Assembly: GCF_019038435.1 (NCBI RefSeq)
Contig: NZ_JAGPOX010000002.1
Location: forward strand, 1-64,000
Length of the DNA: 64,000 nt
Origin: Nocardia alni
GTDB lineage: Bacteria; Actinomycetota; Actinomycetes; Mycobacteriales; Mycobacteriaceae
Direction: 5' to 3'
Shown here piece after piece: positions 27,037 to 34,860 of the stretch. A model generated the notes under the pieces. The model saw only the letters and a program-made list of their open reading frames with translations. It was not told the DNA's origin and searched no databases. Every line of letters begins with the position of its first letter. Positions within the stretch are counted from its first letter, which is position 1. The translations under genes and the position numbers were made by a program.

Positions 27037-27112
27037 CTGCGTCATATAGTTTCTGGTGCAACGACTCGAGCGCGGCGGCCCCGGACAGTGGGCGCTGCAT
27101 GAAGGAGCTGAG

Positions 27113-28540
27113 ATGAACAGTCCGGACATCGAAGTCATCGTCATCGGATCCGGTCTCGGTGGACTCGCCGCAGCCCTCACCGCGGTCGAGAACGGCTGCG
27201 AGAACGTCCTCGTGGTCGAGTCCGAGGGTGTCCTCGGAGGATCGACCCGGCTGTGTGGTGGTGTGGTCATGGGCAGCAGAAGCCGGCTCCAGCGGGCCGC
27301 CGGCATCGAAGACGCCGACGATGACATGTTCAAGGAATACATGTCCATCAACATCTGGGACGTCGCCGCGGGACCGGTCGAGCGCTGGGCCCTGCGCAGC
27401 GGTGAAACCATCGACTGGCTGCAGGATCAGGGCGTCCCGTTCTACGAGCGTCTCATCTTCAGCGGGGACGACCGCCGTCCGCGTGGTCACTGTGTCGAAG
27501 GGGGCGGGCAGGCCATCGTCGACGCATTGGTGTCGAAGTGCCGCGCGGCGGGGATCGATTTCCTGCAGGGAAGCAGGGTCGAGCAGATTCTGCGCTCTGG
27601 CGACCGGGTCACCGGAGTACGGGCGGGTGGCGAGGAAATCCATGCTGCCGCAACGATTGTGGCGACTGGCGGCTTCGGCGCGAACCCGGAGTACATGGCC
27701 GCTCATTACCCGATAGGGTGGATTCCGGGCGAGACGTTCTACATCGGCGCCGACGGAGCTCGCGGTGATCACCTCGTCTTCGCCGACCAGATCGGCGCCC
27801 AGGTCACCGGGGAGAACCGTGGCCTGCGCATGCTCAATCCAGGCGTCGACACCCTGCACGAGGCGTTCCTGCCCGGCTGGACCGTCCTTCTCGACGAGCG
27901 CGGACAGCGATTCTGCGACGAGACCGCGCCGTACGGGATCCTGGACAGCTTGCTGAAGGCCAGGAACAACGTCGCCTATGTCGTCTTCGACGATGCCGCG
28001 CTGCGGCCGCCGGCCGACCGGAAGGCCCGCTACGCGGACGCCTACAAGCAGGAGTGGCCCAACCACGCCAAATTCAAGCCGAAGCACTACAACGCCGATG
28101 TCATGGATCAGTACAAGGATCACTCGCGGGTCCATTCGGCCGAGTCCCTCGAGGCTCTCGCGGATTCGCTGAATATCCCGGCCGCCGACTTCTGCGGTTC
28201 CATCCGCCGGTACAACCATCTCGTGGAATCCGGAAAGGACACCGATTACGGCAAGGCCGACCGCTTCCTGAACCCGATCTCGACCGCGCCGTTCTATGCG
28301 GTCGAGGTGCGGCCCACGGCGATCGCGCACACCGGCTACGGCCTGTGCATCGACGACCACGCTCGCGTGATCGGCGTCGACGGTGATGTCATCGAGGGCT
28401 TGTTCGCGGCCGGTGAGTGCACGGGAGGCATTGTCGGGCCCACCTATTCGGGTTCCGGCAGCTCCCTGGCCAGTGCCGCGGGCATCGGCCGGATGGCGGC
28501 CGAGGCCGCCGTCGACTACGTGCGTTCGGCGCGATCATGA
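27113..28540 (+). CDS. FAD-dependent dehydrogenase (FAD_binding_2, ketosteroid/fumarate reductase type)
   Basis: 475 residues from ATG 27113 (AAGGAG upstream). The ADP-binding motif is VIVIGSGLGGLAAALTA at the N-terminus, with ESEGVLGGSTRLCGG after it, and ATGGFGANPEYM in the middle. The C-terminal FAD segment is GLFAAGECTGGIVGPTYSGSGSSLASA. This architecture is shared by 3-ketosteroid dehydrogenases and fumarate reductase flavoproteins. Length is slightly short for KstD (about 510-560). It overlaps the SnoaL-like gene (ATGA). Confidence 0.8.
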   Translation: MNSPDIEVIVIGSGLGGLAAALTAVENGCENVLVVESEGVLGGSTRLCGGVVMGSRSRLQRAAGIEDADDDMFKEYMSINIWDVAAGPVERWALRSGETIDWLQDQGVPFYERLIFSGDDRRPRGHCVEGGGQAIVDALVSKCRAAGIDFLQGSRVEQILRSGDRVTGVRAGGEEIHAAATIVATGGFGANPEYMAAHYPIGWIPGETFYIGADGARGDHLVFADQIGAQVTGENRGLRMLNPGVDTLHEAFLPGWTVLLDERGQRFCDETAPYGILDSLLKARNNVAYVVFDDAALRPPADRKARYADAYKQEWPNHAKFKPKHYNADVMDQYKDHSRVHSAESLEALADSLNIPAADFCGSIRRYNHLVESGKDTDYGKADRFLNPISTAPFYAVEVRPTAIAHTGYGLCIDDHARVIGVDGDVIEGLFAAGECTGGIVGPTYSGSGSSLASAAGIGRMAAEAAVDYVRSARS

Positions 28541-29190
28541 GCAAACAGGACGCATCGACGGACCGAATGCTGTTCGCGCCGCAGGCAGAGCCCGACGACC
28601 CGCAGGAAATGCTGCGCCTGGTCTACGACCGCCAGCAGATCATCGAAGTCCTGCACCGATACGCCAGGGCGATCGATCGCTGCGATATCGAACTGCTGAA
28701 GTCGGTTTATCACGACGACGCGACCGATTCGCACGGTTCCTTCGACGGCAGTGCGCACGAGTTCGCGGAGTTCATGGTGCCGCGATTGCGGGCGCAGACC
28801 AGCTACGGAATCCACCACATCACCAACGAACTCGTCGAGGTGTCCGGGGATCGGGCGATCGCCGAGTCGTATCTGATCGCCTACCACCGGGTGCCCGGTG
28901 GACGCGAGTCGGTGGCCAGGTTCTTCGGCGAGGACTACGCGGATCGTTGCGCCGCGGAGGGGACCCTCGATTCGGAACACGAGTACATGACCGGCGGTCG
29001 CTACCTGGACAAGCTGGTGAAGCGATCGGGAATATGGCGGATTTGGCGGCGCCGGATAACCGTGGAATGGAACCAGTGCCAGCCCTCACGAATGCTGACC
29101 GAGGGCGGTCGCTCGCAATACGACATCCCGGGCGTTCGCGACGCGACCGATCCGAGCTACCGCCTGAGCTTCGATTCCTTCGAGGAATGA
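28537..29190 (+). CDS. SnoaL-like protein, paired with flavoprotein
   Basis: 217 residues, coupled to the flavoprotein by an ATGA overlap. NTF2-like core: YDRQQIIEVLHRYARAIDRC, ELLKSVYHDDATDSHGSF, YGIHHITNELVEV, GGRYLDKLVKRSGIWRIWRR. It is clearly paralogous to the protein at 51509 (same HRYARAID/YHxDA and GGRY layout). Both paralogues sit next to a type II swivel-His protein. An Asp-His pair in the pocket (HDDATDSHG) would suit a dehydratase or isomerase. Confidence 0.75.
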   Translation: MSKQDASTDRMLFAPQAEPDDPQEMLRLVYDRQQIIEVLHRYARAIDRCDIELLKSVYHDDATDSHGSFDGSAHEFAEFMVPRLRAQTSYGIHHITNELVEVSGDRAIAESYLIAYHRVPGGRESVARFFGEDYADRCAAEGTLDSEHEYMTGGRYLDKLVKRSGIWRIWRRRITVEWNQCQPSRMLTEGGRSQYDIPGVRDATDPSYRLSFDSFEE

Positions 29191-29200
29191 GCAGGGCCCT

Positions 29201-29233
29201 CCCGGACCGGTGCGAGTGTCCTCGTGGTCCGGG
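29201..29233 (+). terminator. Hairpin after flavoprotein/SnoaL operon
   Basis: 8-bp GC-rich inverted repeat (29201-29208 with 29226-29233) eleven bases after the stop codon. Confidence 0.5.
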
Positions 29234-29341
29234 GCAGCTTATGAGTCCGCCGCGAAAAATGGTGCGCCGCAGATGATAACGCCGTGGAGTCGCGGGGGCA
29301 CTCGCGTGCGGCTGCCCGCCGTCACACGATGATCGCTTGCG

Positions 29342-29378
29342 GTGCGGCTGCTGGGGGGATCGATTCCAGCAGCCGCAC
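29342..29378 (-). terminator. Terminator of the swivel-His protein E gene
   Basis: Perfect 13-bp inverted repeat (29342-29354 with 29366-29378) shortly after the stop at 29420 on the minus strand, between convergent genes. Confidence 0.7.
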
Positions 29379-29419
29379 GTCGCGGTGGATGGATACCACC
29401 GCACAGTCGCTAGGGCTCC

Positions 29420-31162
29420 TCAGTGCACCGTGATGACTCCGGTGGTGCCGTTGACCGTGAGTTTCGCGCCGTCGGGAATGCGCTTCGTGGCGTTGGCGAC
29501 GCCGAGAACGCAGGGGATGCCGAGTTCGCGGCTGACTATGGCGGCATGGGAGAGGGTGGAGCCGACGTTGACCACGACCGCTTCGGCCGAGGTGAACAGG
29601 GGAGTCCACCCGGGATCGGTGATGGGGGCGACGAGGATCTCACCGGGCGCGAGGTCGGTGGCCTCGTCTGGGCTGTTGATGACGCGGGCCGTTCCGGTCG
29701 CGGTGCCGGGGCAGGCGGGCAGACCGGTGAGTAGCTCTCCCGGTTGGGCGATATCTACTGCGGGCTCGGCCTTCTTGGCCCAACTGGTGATCGGTGGGAC
29801 TTCGCCCGCGGTGACGATATAGGGGGGTTCGAGCTTTTCGAGTTCGTGGAACCACTCCCACCGTTCGGCGATCGTGGGCAGCCAGGCCCGCGGATCGGCG
29901 AGCAGCGCGTCCAGTTCGTCCTCTCGGATCATCGTGAGGTCTTCGGGGGTCGCGAAGTACCCGCGCTCGGTGTAGCGCTGCGCAAGCTCACGCAGGGCAA
30001 GCCGGGCTTCGTGCATGATCCGGATGGTGTTGGTTTTGGACAGCTCTCGCGCAGGCATGTAGATCCCGATGAGCCGGAGTGCGAGGTCGAGTTGGCCGAG
30101 TTGTTCGGGGGAGTCGGCAAGTCTTTCCCGGAGCTGCGCGGTGAGCTGTTCGCGGTCCGCGCGCAGGCGAGCCGACTGCGCTTCGGGGTCTCGATCAGCG
30201 GGTTGGTGGCGCATGCGTTCCAGCAGTCCGAGGGGGATATGTGCGTGGGTCTCCCAGGTGCGAGGCATGGCATCCCATTCCGCGGCGGAGCGGGAGCCGT
30301 AGTCGTAGACGAAGCCCTTCCACAGGGTGAGGAATTCTTCGGCGCCCGGGTCGGCTTCGGCGCGCAGGCGATCCAGGACACCGTCGACTCCGGCGTCGAA
30401 AGCGGAAGTGAGAACCGCGGACTCGTTGATCAGCCGGCTGAGCTTCCACAAGGTCGTCGTCGGCGCCGCGGATGCGATGTTGCCCCAGCCCCCGAGCAGC
30501 CGGGCAGCGAGGCTGGGATCCTCGAACGGGGCGAGTGCCTGCTCCAACAGCCCGGTCACCAGGGAGGATTCGTAGACCATCGTCAGGTGCTTGTACAGGA
30601 TGCCGTAGTATTCCTCGGCCAGGATCCGCCGTTCGTGTTGCACCAGCTCCGCGTCGGACAGGGTCGCGTAGTCCGGACGAGCCGCGCGGATGCGTTCGGC
30701 GTTGGCTGCGTCGGTTGTGAAATCGTCGCGTGACTCGGTGGCGAAGACCCGCCCGACGGTCGCGAGTATCCGTTCGGTGTACTCCGGCTTCGCGTCGTCC
30801 GGATGCGGCTGGTACGCAGGGGTATCGGCGCGCTCGCCCAGGTACGTGTGGTCCATGAGCTCCGGCGACGCGCCGGGCATCCGAGCGCCGAAGACGCGCA
30901 GGTTGGACAGGTTCAGGTAGATGTAGCCGTGGACAAGGCCCTGGATATCGATTGCGTCGTCGCGGAACTCGTCCGGATCGAAGGCGCCGAAGTCGACCAG
31001 CGCCTGCTTCCACGGTTGTTCCGCGGCCGCACCACCGATCATCGACCCTCCCAACGGGGAGAAGACATGTGGTGATACCTCGCCCACGTTGGCACGGGTA
31101 TACACCGGAAACCGCGTGCTCAACGGTTGGTCGACGACCCACGGGCGCGTGATGTCCACCAT
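29420..31162 (-). CDS. Swivel-phosphohistidine protein E (type II): RPH-like, no ATP-grasp domain
   Basis: 580 residues from ATG 31160-31162 (GGAGG 8 bases upstream); the longer reading to 31237 runs through the operator and is rejected. The N-terminus begins directly with the substrate-region signature (RFPVYTRANVGEVSPHVFSP) seen in the middle of PEP synthase/rifampin phosphotransferase proteins, so no ATP-binding domain exists. The C-terminal ~100 residues are the mobile domain: GLPACPGTATGTARV, LVAPITDPGWTPLF, then VGSTLSHAAIVSREL with the phosphoryl-accepting His. Paralogous to protein D at 52108. Probably receives phosphate in trans and passes it to a small hydroxylated substrate (inference). 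Confidence 0.75.
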   Translation of the reverse strand: MVDITRPWVVDQPLSTRFPVYTRANVGEVSPHVFSPLGGSMIGGAAAEQPWKQALVDFGAFDPDEFRDDAIDIQGLVHGYIYLNLSNLRVFGARMPGASPELMDHTYLGERADTPAYQPHPDDAKPEYTERILATVGRVFATESRDDFTTDAANAERIRAARPDYATLSDAELVQHERRILAEEYYGILYKHLTMVYESSLVTGLLEQALAPFEDPSLAARLLGGWGNIASAAPTTTLWKLSRLINESAVLTSAFDAGVDGVLDRLRAEADPGAEEFLTLWKGFVYDYGSRSAAEWDAMPRTWETHAHIPLGLLERMRHQPADRDPEAQSARLRADREQLTAQLRERLADSPEQLGQLDLALRLIGIYMPARELSKTNTIRIMHEARLALRELAQRYTERGYFATPEDLTMIREDELDALLADPRAWLPTIAERWEWFHELEKLEPPYIVTAGEVPPITSWAKKAEPAVDIAQPGELLTGLPACPGTATGTARVINSPDEATDLAPGEILVAPITDPGWTPLFTSAEAVVVNVGSTLSHAAIVSRELGIPCVLGVANATKRIPDGAKLTVNGTTGVITVH

Positions 31163-31177
31163 AATGACAACCTCCGA

Positions 31178-31195
31178 AACTCTAAGACTAGATAG
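31178..31195. promoter_or_regulatory. MarR-type operator, AACTCTA-N4-TAGATAG
   Basis: Shared motif just upstream of the ribosome site of the protein E gene, so a bound regulator would block its transcription. Confidence 0.5.
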
Positions 31196-31845
31196 TAGAT
31201 AACTCAAACATATAGTCCGCAGCGTGTCCAGGGTCACAATGAAGTTCGTCGACCGAAAGTGTGGATGGTGCGCAGCGTCGGCGCGGCAATCGCCGTTGCG
31301 GCACGCGACCTGCGCGGATACGGGCGTGGGATCGCTGATCCCGCCAGGATGTGCCGAGGCTCGGAAAGAGGTACCGGGTCTGCGCGCCGAGGCGCGTCAT
31401 GTGGGACGCGTCGCGCGGTGGGATCGCACCGGAGGTCAGTTGCTGCGCGGGGAAGTGATTGCAGTGCAACGCATTGCGCTCGGTGGTTACTCGGTGAACC
31501 GGGCTGCCGCCGGCGAGGAGGGCATCGCGACCGAGCGACAGCCGTGGGGCGTCGAGCCGGCGCGGAGACTGCGCCCGAACTCCCGAACCCAGCCTTCGCG
31601 AGTGGCAGTGGGGGTGACCCAGGGCAGGTCGGCGCATGCGGAGAGGCGGTCGGGGAGCCGGGACCGCCAAAGCACGGGATAGAACTTATGTCCACCTAGC
31701 GGTTCGGGGACAGTGGTTCGACCGTAACTGCGATACGAAACCCCTCGAAGCGTGCGGCTTCAGTTGGGGTGTTCTTTCCGTCGGAAAGCTTGGCGATCCG
31801 CGGGCGTTGCGATGTCGCCGTGAATGATACGACGACGCCGATCGA
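31196..31845. other. Gene-free stretch
   Basis: About 650 bases with overlapping open frames on both strands but no frame with a convincing ribosome site, family motif or codon pattern. I see no repeats or RNA structure worth naming. It may be eroded coding sequence. Confidence 0.4.
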
Positions 31846-32412
31846 TCAGCTGGCAGTCTTGGCGCGGGTACGTTTCTGGGCTGTTTGCGCGTCCCCGGCG
31901 GAGGAGCGCAGATTTGCCAGCAGATCGACCAAGCGGCTGACATCTTCGGTTGTCGCGCTGCCGAGGCCGAAACCGATCTCGGTGAGGCCGCTGTTGGCCT
32001 TGAGTACGAGCTTGCGGCCGGTCGCGGTAATGGAGATGCAGGTGGCGCGCCGATCGGTGGGGTGCGGTTTGCGGCTGATCAGACGCCGCTTCTCCAGCCG
32101 GTCGGTGGCGAGTGTGGCGGTGGTGGCATGCACCATCAGGCTGCGCGCGAGGTTACTGATGAGCCTGGTGCCGTTGTCGCTCAGTTGCAGCGTCATCAGC
32201 AGCAGATAGTCGGTCAGGTTGAGGCGCTGCTTGCGGAGCTGGGTCTCCACCGGGTCGATCACCAGGCGCTGATACCGCAGCAGTGACGAGAGCGCGAGAA
32301 AGCGTTGTTCGTCCCCCTCGAGGCCCTGTTCCTGCCAGTAGTGATGCGCCCAGCCCACCGGGTCGGTGGTATCAGGCGTCTCCGCCTTCTTCTGCTTCGC
32401 TGTGGTCATCAT
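31846..32412 (-). CDS. MarR-family regulator 1
   Basis: 188 residues from ATG 32410-32412 (GGGGGA upstream). Winged-helix core: LNLTDYLLLMTLQL, GTRLISNLARSLMVHATTATLATDRLEKR (recognition helix), then the wing PHPTDRRATCISITATGRKL with the DRR signature. Strongly paralogous to the regulator at 42560. Two copies of the shared operator lie upstream (32461, 32605), suggesting autoregulation. Likely one of two repressors of the 21-62 kb regulon. Confidence 0.85.
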   Translation of the reverse strand: MMTTAKQKKAETPDTTDPVGWAHHYWQEQGLEGDEQRFLALSSLLRYQRLVIDPVETQLRKQRLNLTDYLLLMTLQLSDNGTRLISNLARSLMVHATTATLATDRLEKRRLISRKPHPTDRRATCISITATGRKLVLKANSGLTEIGFGLGSATTEDVSRLVDLLANLRSSAGDAQTAQKRTRAKTAS

Positions 32413-32460
32413 GTCCCCCTGATCTGGGCGCGGCGGTCTCGACGGTATTCGTTTACTCAA

Positions 32461-32478
32461 TAGTCTAGCGGTCGTCCA
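32461..32478. promoter_or_regulatory. MarR-type operator, TAGTCTA-N4-TCGTCCA
   Basis: Exact first half-site, degenerate second; 49 bases upstream of the MarR 1 start. Confidence 0.5.
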
Positions 32479-32604
32479 CTATGGTCGGCGCGCCGAAGGC
32501 TGCTGCGCCGTTGGTTCGAGTTCTGCGCAGCTTCGGCTTCCGCGCCTCCGAGGGACGATTATTTCGTCCATTCCCCGATGGTGGCGGGTGTGACCATGTC
32601 CTAA

Positions 32605-32622
32605 TTGTCTATTAATAGACTA
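32605..32622. promoter_or_regulatory. MarR-type operator, TTGTCTA-N4-TAGACTA
   Basis: Near-perfect palindrome with spacer TTAA, among the strongest copies of the motif, in the region between the lipoprotein phosphatase and MarR 1. The remaining bases of 32413-32677 show no gene. Confidence 0.65.
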
Positions 32623-32677
32623 TCTATCTATAGACTTTGTGGGCGCTCCTATCGGCCGGGCGCGGATGTGCGGCATC

Positions 32678-33415
32678 TCAATGCGCGACGGCGACACCGT
32701 CCCAGTTCAGCAGTTTCCATCCCGACCGGGGATTACCGACGATTTGGACGGTCGCGGTGTTACCCAGCGGATGCGTTTTCAGAAGGGTGTCGTCGGGATT
32801 TCTGACGTTCATCAGCGTCCATATCATGATGGATCCTCCGTGCGCGAACGCGATCGGGTTGCTGTCGCCACTGTCGTAGATCTGTTGAACGGCACCGTCG
32901 AAGCGGTTTTCGAATTCATTGCCGTCGATCGAGCCGGGGATGCGTGCGTCGCGCTGCCCCTGTAGCCATTCCATCGGCGCCTGGAGATAATTTCGCTCCG
33001 CGGTGGACTCCGGCTGGTGCTCATATTGGCCGGCCTCGATCTCGCGGAGACCGGGAAGTACGTGGATCGGCTTGTGGATATCATCTGCCAAGTACTGGGC
33101 GGTCTCCTGGGTTCGTACCATGGTCGAGGCGAAGATGCCATCGAAATTCGCACTACGGTGCGCGTCCGCGGCCGCCTGCGCCTCGGTCCTTCCCTTCGCG
33201 GTGAGATCGGGGCCAGGCGTCGAAGTGTCGATGAGGCCGGAGGCATTGCCCCCGGATTCCCCGTGGCGCATGAAAGTGATGGTGATGGAATGCTGTTGAC
33301 TGTTCGTGCTCCGAGTCGAATGCGATCCTGATCCATCGGCACCGGCCGAGCACGAGCTCAGAGAAATTGCTGCCAAGATCGCTACGATCGGTTTCGCGAA
33401 TTTCCATGTATACAT
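32678..33415 (-). CDS. Secreted lipoprotein histidine phosphatase
   Basis: 245 residues from ATG 33415 (GGAT upstream). A signal peptide of about 23 residues (KFAKPIVAILAAISL) ends in the lipobox LSSC, so it should be a membrane-anchored lipoprotein. The histidine phosphatase domain has the catalytic FMRHGESGGN (about residue 70), GLREIEAGQYE with the acid/base Glu, and the second His in IAFAHGGS. Length and motifs are complete. It lies downstream of the conservon on the same strand, 50 bases away. Substrate outside the cytoplasm unknown. Confidence 0.8.
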   Translation of the reverse strand: MYTWKFAKPIVAILAAISLSSCSAGADGSGSHSTRSTNSQQHSITITFMRHGESGGNASGLIDTSTPGPDLTAKGRTEAQAAADAHRSANFDGIFASTMVRTQETAQYLADDIHKPIHVLPGLREIEAGQYEHQPESTAERNYLQAPMEWLQGQRDARIPGSIDGNEFENRFDGAVQQIYDSGDSNPIAFAHGGSIMIWTLMNVRNPDDTLLKTHPLGNTATVQIVGNPRSGWKLLNWDGVAVAH

Positions 33416-33465
33416 CGTGATCCTTCTTGTAGTCGAGTTGGGTCCGAAAGGGGCGGTCGTGGGCG

Positions 33466-34062
33466 TCAGTTGCGGGAACCGAGCGACGCAGTGGCCACGA
33501 TGTACTCGAGTAGGGAGACCAGCACCTGCTTGGCCGAGGCGCGCTCGCGCGCGTCGCACAGCACAACGGGGACATCGCCGGAAAGATCGAGAGCGGTGCG
33601 TATCTCGTCGTCATAATAGATATCCGCGCTGTCGAAGCCATTCACTGCGACGACGAATGGGATGGATCGTGATTCGAAAAAGTCGACCGCGGCGAAGCCA
33701 TCCTGGAGTCGGCGGGTATCGAGGAGCACTATTGCGCCGACGGCTCCACGGGACAGCTCCTGCCACATGAACCAGAATCGGTCCTGACCGGGAGTGCCGA
33801 ACAGGTAGAGCACGGCCTTTCCGTCGATGGTGATACGACCGAAATCGAGAGCGACCGTGGTCGTTGTCTTGGTTTCGACACCGCTGAGATCGTCGATGCC
33901 CAACCCCAGTTCCGATAGTTGCTCTTCGGTTCGAAGTGGTGCGATCTCGCTGACCGCACCGACGAATGTCGTCTTTCCGACGCCGAAGCCACCCGCTATC
34001 AGGACCTTCACGACGTTGTACGTGTCGAGAGAGTTGAGATGTTCAGAGTCTGCGTACACCAT
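33466..34062 (-). CDS. cvnD: Conservon GTPase (CvnD-like)
   Basis: 198 residues. P-loop GGFGVGKTTFVGAVSE near the N-terminus, GIDDLSG, TTTTVALDFGRI (switch region), LYLFGTPGQDRFWFMW (G3, DxxG replaced by TPGQ) and VVAVNGFD (in the NKxD position). This is the small MglA-like GTPase of actinobacterial conservons, which relays signals from the sensor kinase-like protein through the roadblock protein. Overlaps the DUF742 gene by 20 bases. Confidence 0.85.
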   Translation of the reverse strand: MVYADSEHLNSLDTYNVVKVLIAGGFGVGKTTFVGAVSEIAPLRTEEQLSELGLGIDDLSGVETKTTTTVALDFGRITIDGKAVLYLFGTPGQDRFWFMWQELSRGAVGAIVLLDTRRLQDGFAAVDFFESRSIPFVVAVNGFDSADIYYDDEIRTALDLSGDVPVVLCDARERASAKQVLVSLLEYIVATASLGSRN

Positions 34063-34423
34063 CGAGCACCGCCTGTAGAAGTGTGAGGTCGGCACCGGCG
34101 CCCGGTGGCGGCGGGGACCTGAAGATGAGGTGACCGGAGTTGATCAGATCGCTGACCAGGACCTTGACCACAACGACCAGGAGATTCATATAAGCGGCGA
34201 TTTCGGCGATCGACAGCGGCCCGCCGCGGCACAAACGCACTATCTCGGTGTACTCGCGGTCCAGTGCCGACAATTCGTCTTCGGGCCGGACAGCGATGAC
34301 GAGAGTGAGCATGTCGAGGTTGTGCAGGTCCTTTCCAACCCTGCCCCGGGTCATTGCGAACGGACGAACGAGTGGTCCCGGATCGTCATCGACGAACCAA
34401 TGACTGTCGTCGTCGGTGCTCAC
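34043..34423 (-). CDS. cvnC: DUF742 protein (CvnC-like)
   Basis: 126 residues: PLVRPFAMTRGRVG opening, IVRLCRGGPLSIAEIAAYMNLLVVVVKVLVSDL winged-helix-like region and LLQAVLDGVRRL end are diagnostic of DUF742. Conservon partner of unknown biochemical role, between roadblock and GTPase genes with overlaps on both sides. Confidence 0.85.
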   Translation of the reverse strand: MSTDDDSHWFVDDDPGPLVRPFAMTRGRVGKDLHNLDMLTLVIAVRPEDELSALDREYTEIVRLCRGGPLSIAEIAAYMNLLVVVVKVLVSDLINSGHLIFRSPPPPGAGADLTLLQAVLDGVRRL

Positions 34424-34860
34424 CGTCGATATCGGTCAGGGATTGAGCCCGGCGCGGTGCGAGGGCCGGCGGACAGATGGTCGTGGACTTGGCCGACGAT
34501 CACGTTCAATTCATAGGCGACCATGCCGAGATCGGCGTCGATGGAGGCGAGGAGGGCTAGACATGCTCCGAAACCCGCTTCGATCACCACCAAATAGCCG
34601 TGTTCGAGTTCGATTACCGTCTGCTGCAGGACGCCCTTGTCGAACCGGGTACCTACACCGCGTGCCAGGCTGTGCAGTGCCGACGCCATTGCCGCGAGAT
34701 GCTCGGCCTCCTCTGTGGCGAGACTGCTGGACGCGGCGAGGGCCAGTCCATCGGCGGACAGCACCACTGCACGTTCGGCGCCGGGCAGTCGGTCGATCAG
34801 TCCATCGAGCAGCCAATTCAACGCAGATGCTGCGGGGCGAACCACCATGTCGTCACTCAT
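34420..34860 (-). CDS. cvnB: Roadblock/LC7 protein (CvnB-like)
   Basis: 146 residues; LLDGLIDRLPGAERAVVLSADGLALA, then a helix and VIELEHGYLVVIEAG match the roadblock/LC7 fold. In conservons it acts as the partner or GAP-like regulator of the small GTPase. ATGA overlaps join it to the kinase and DUF742 genes. Confidence 0.85.
   Translation of the reverse strand: MSDDMVVRPAASALNWLLDGLIDRLPGAERAVVLSADGLALAASSSLATEEAEHLAAMASALHSLARGVGTRFDKGVLQQTVIELEHGYLVVIEAGFGACLALLASIDADLGMVAYELNVIVGQVHDHLSAGPRTAPGSIPDRYRR

Noticed and set aside
26654..28360. 568-residue minus-strand frame
   Set aside because: Antisense of the flavoprotein gene and the P450 start; no recognisable domain, and the plus-strand frame has complete FAD motifs.
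29420..31162. Rifampin resistance phosphotransferase
   Set aside because: True RPH is about 865 residues with its own ATP-grasp domain; these five proteins lack it and occur in a catabolic regulon.
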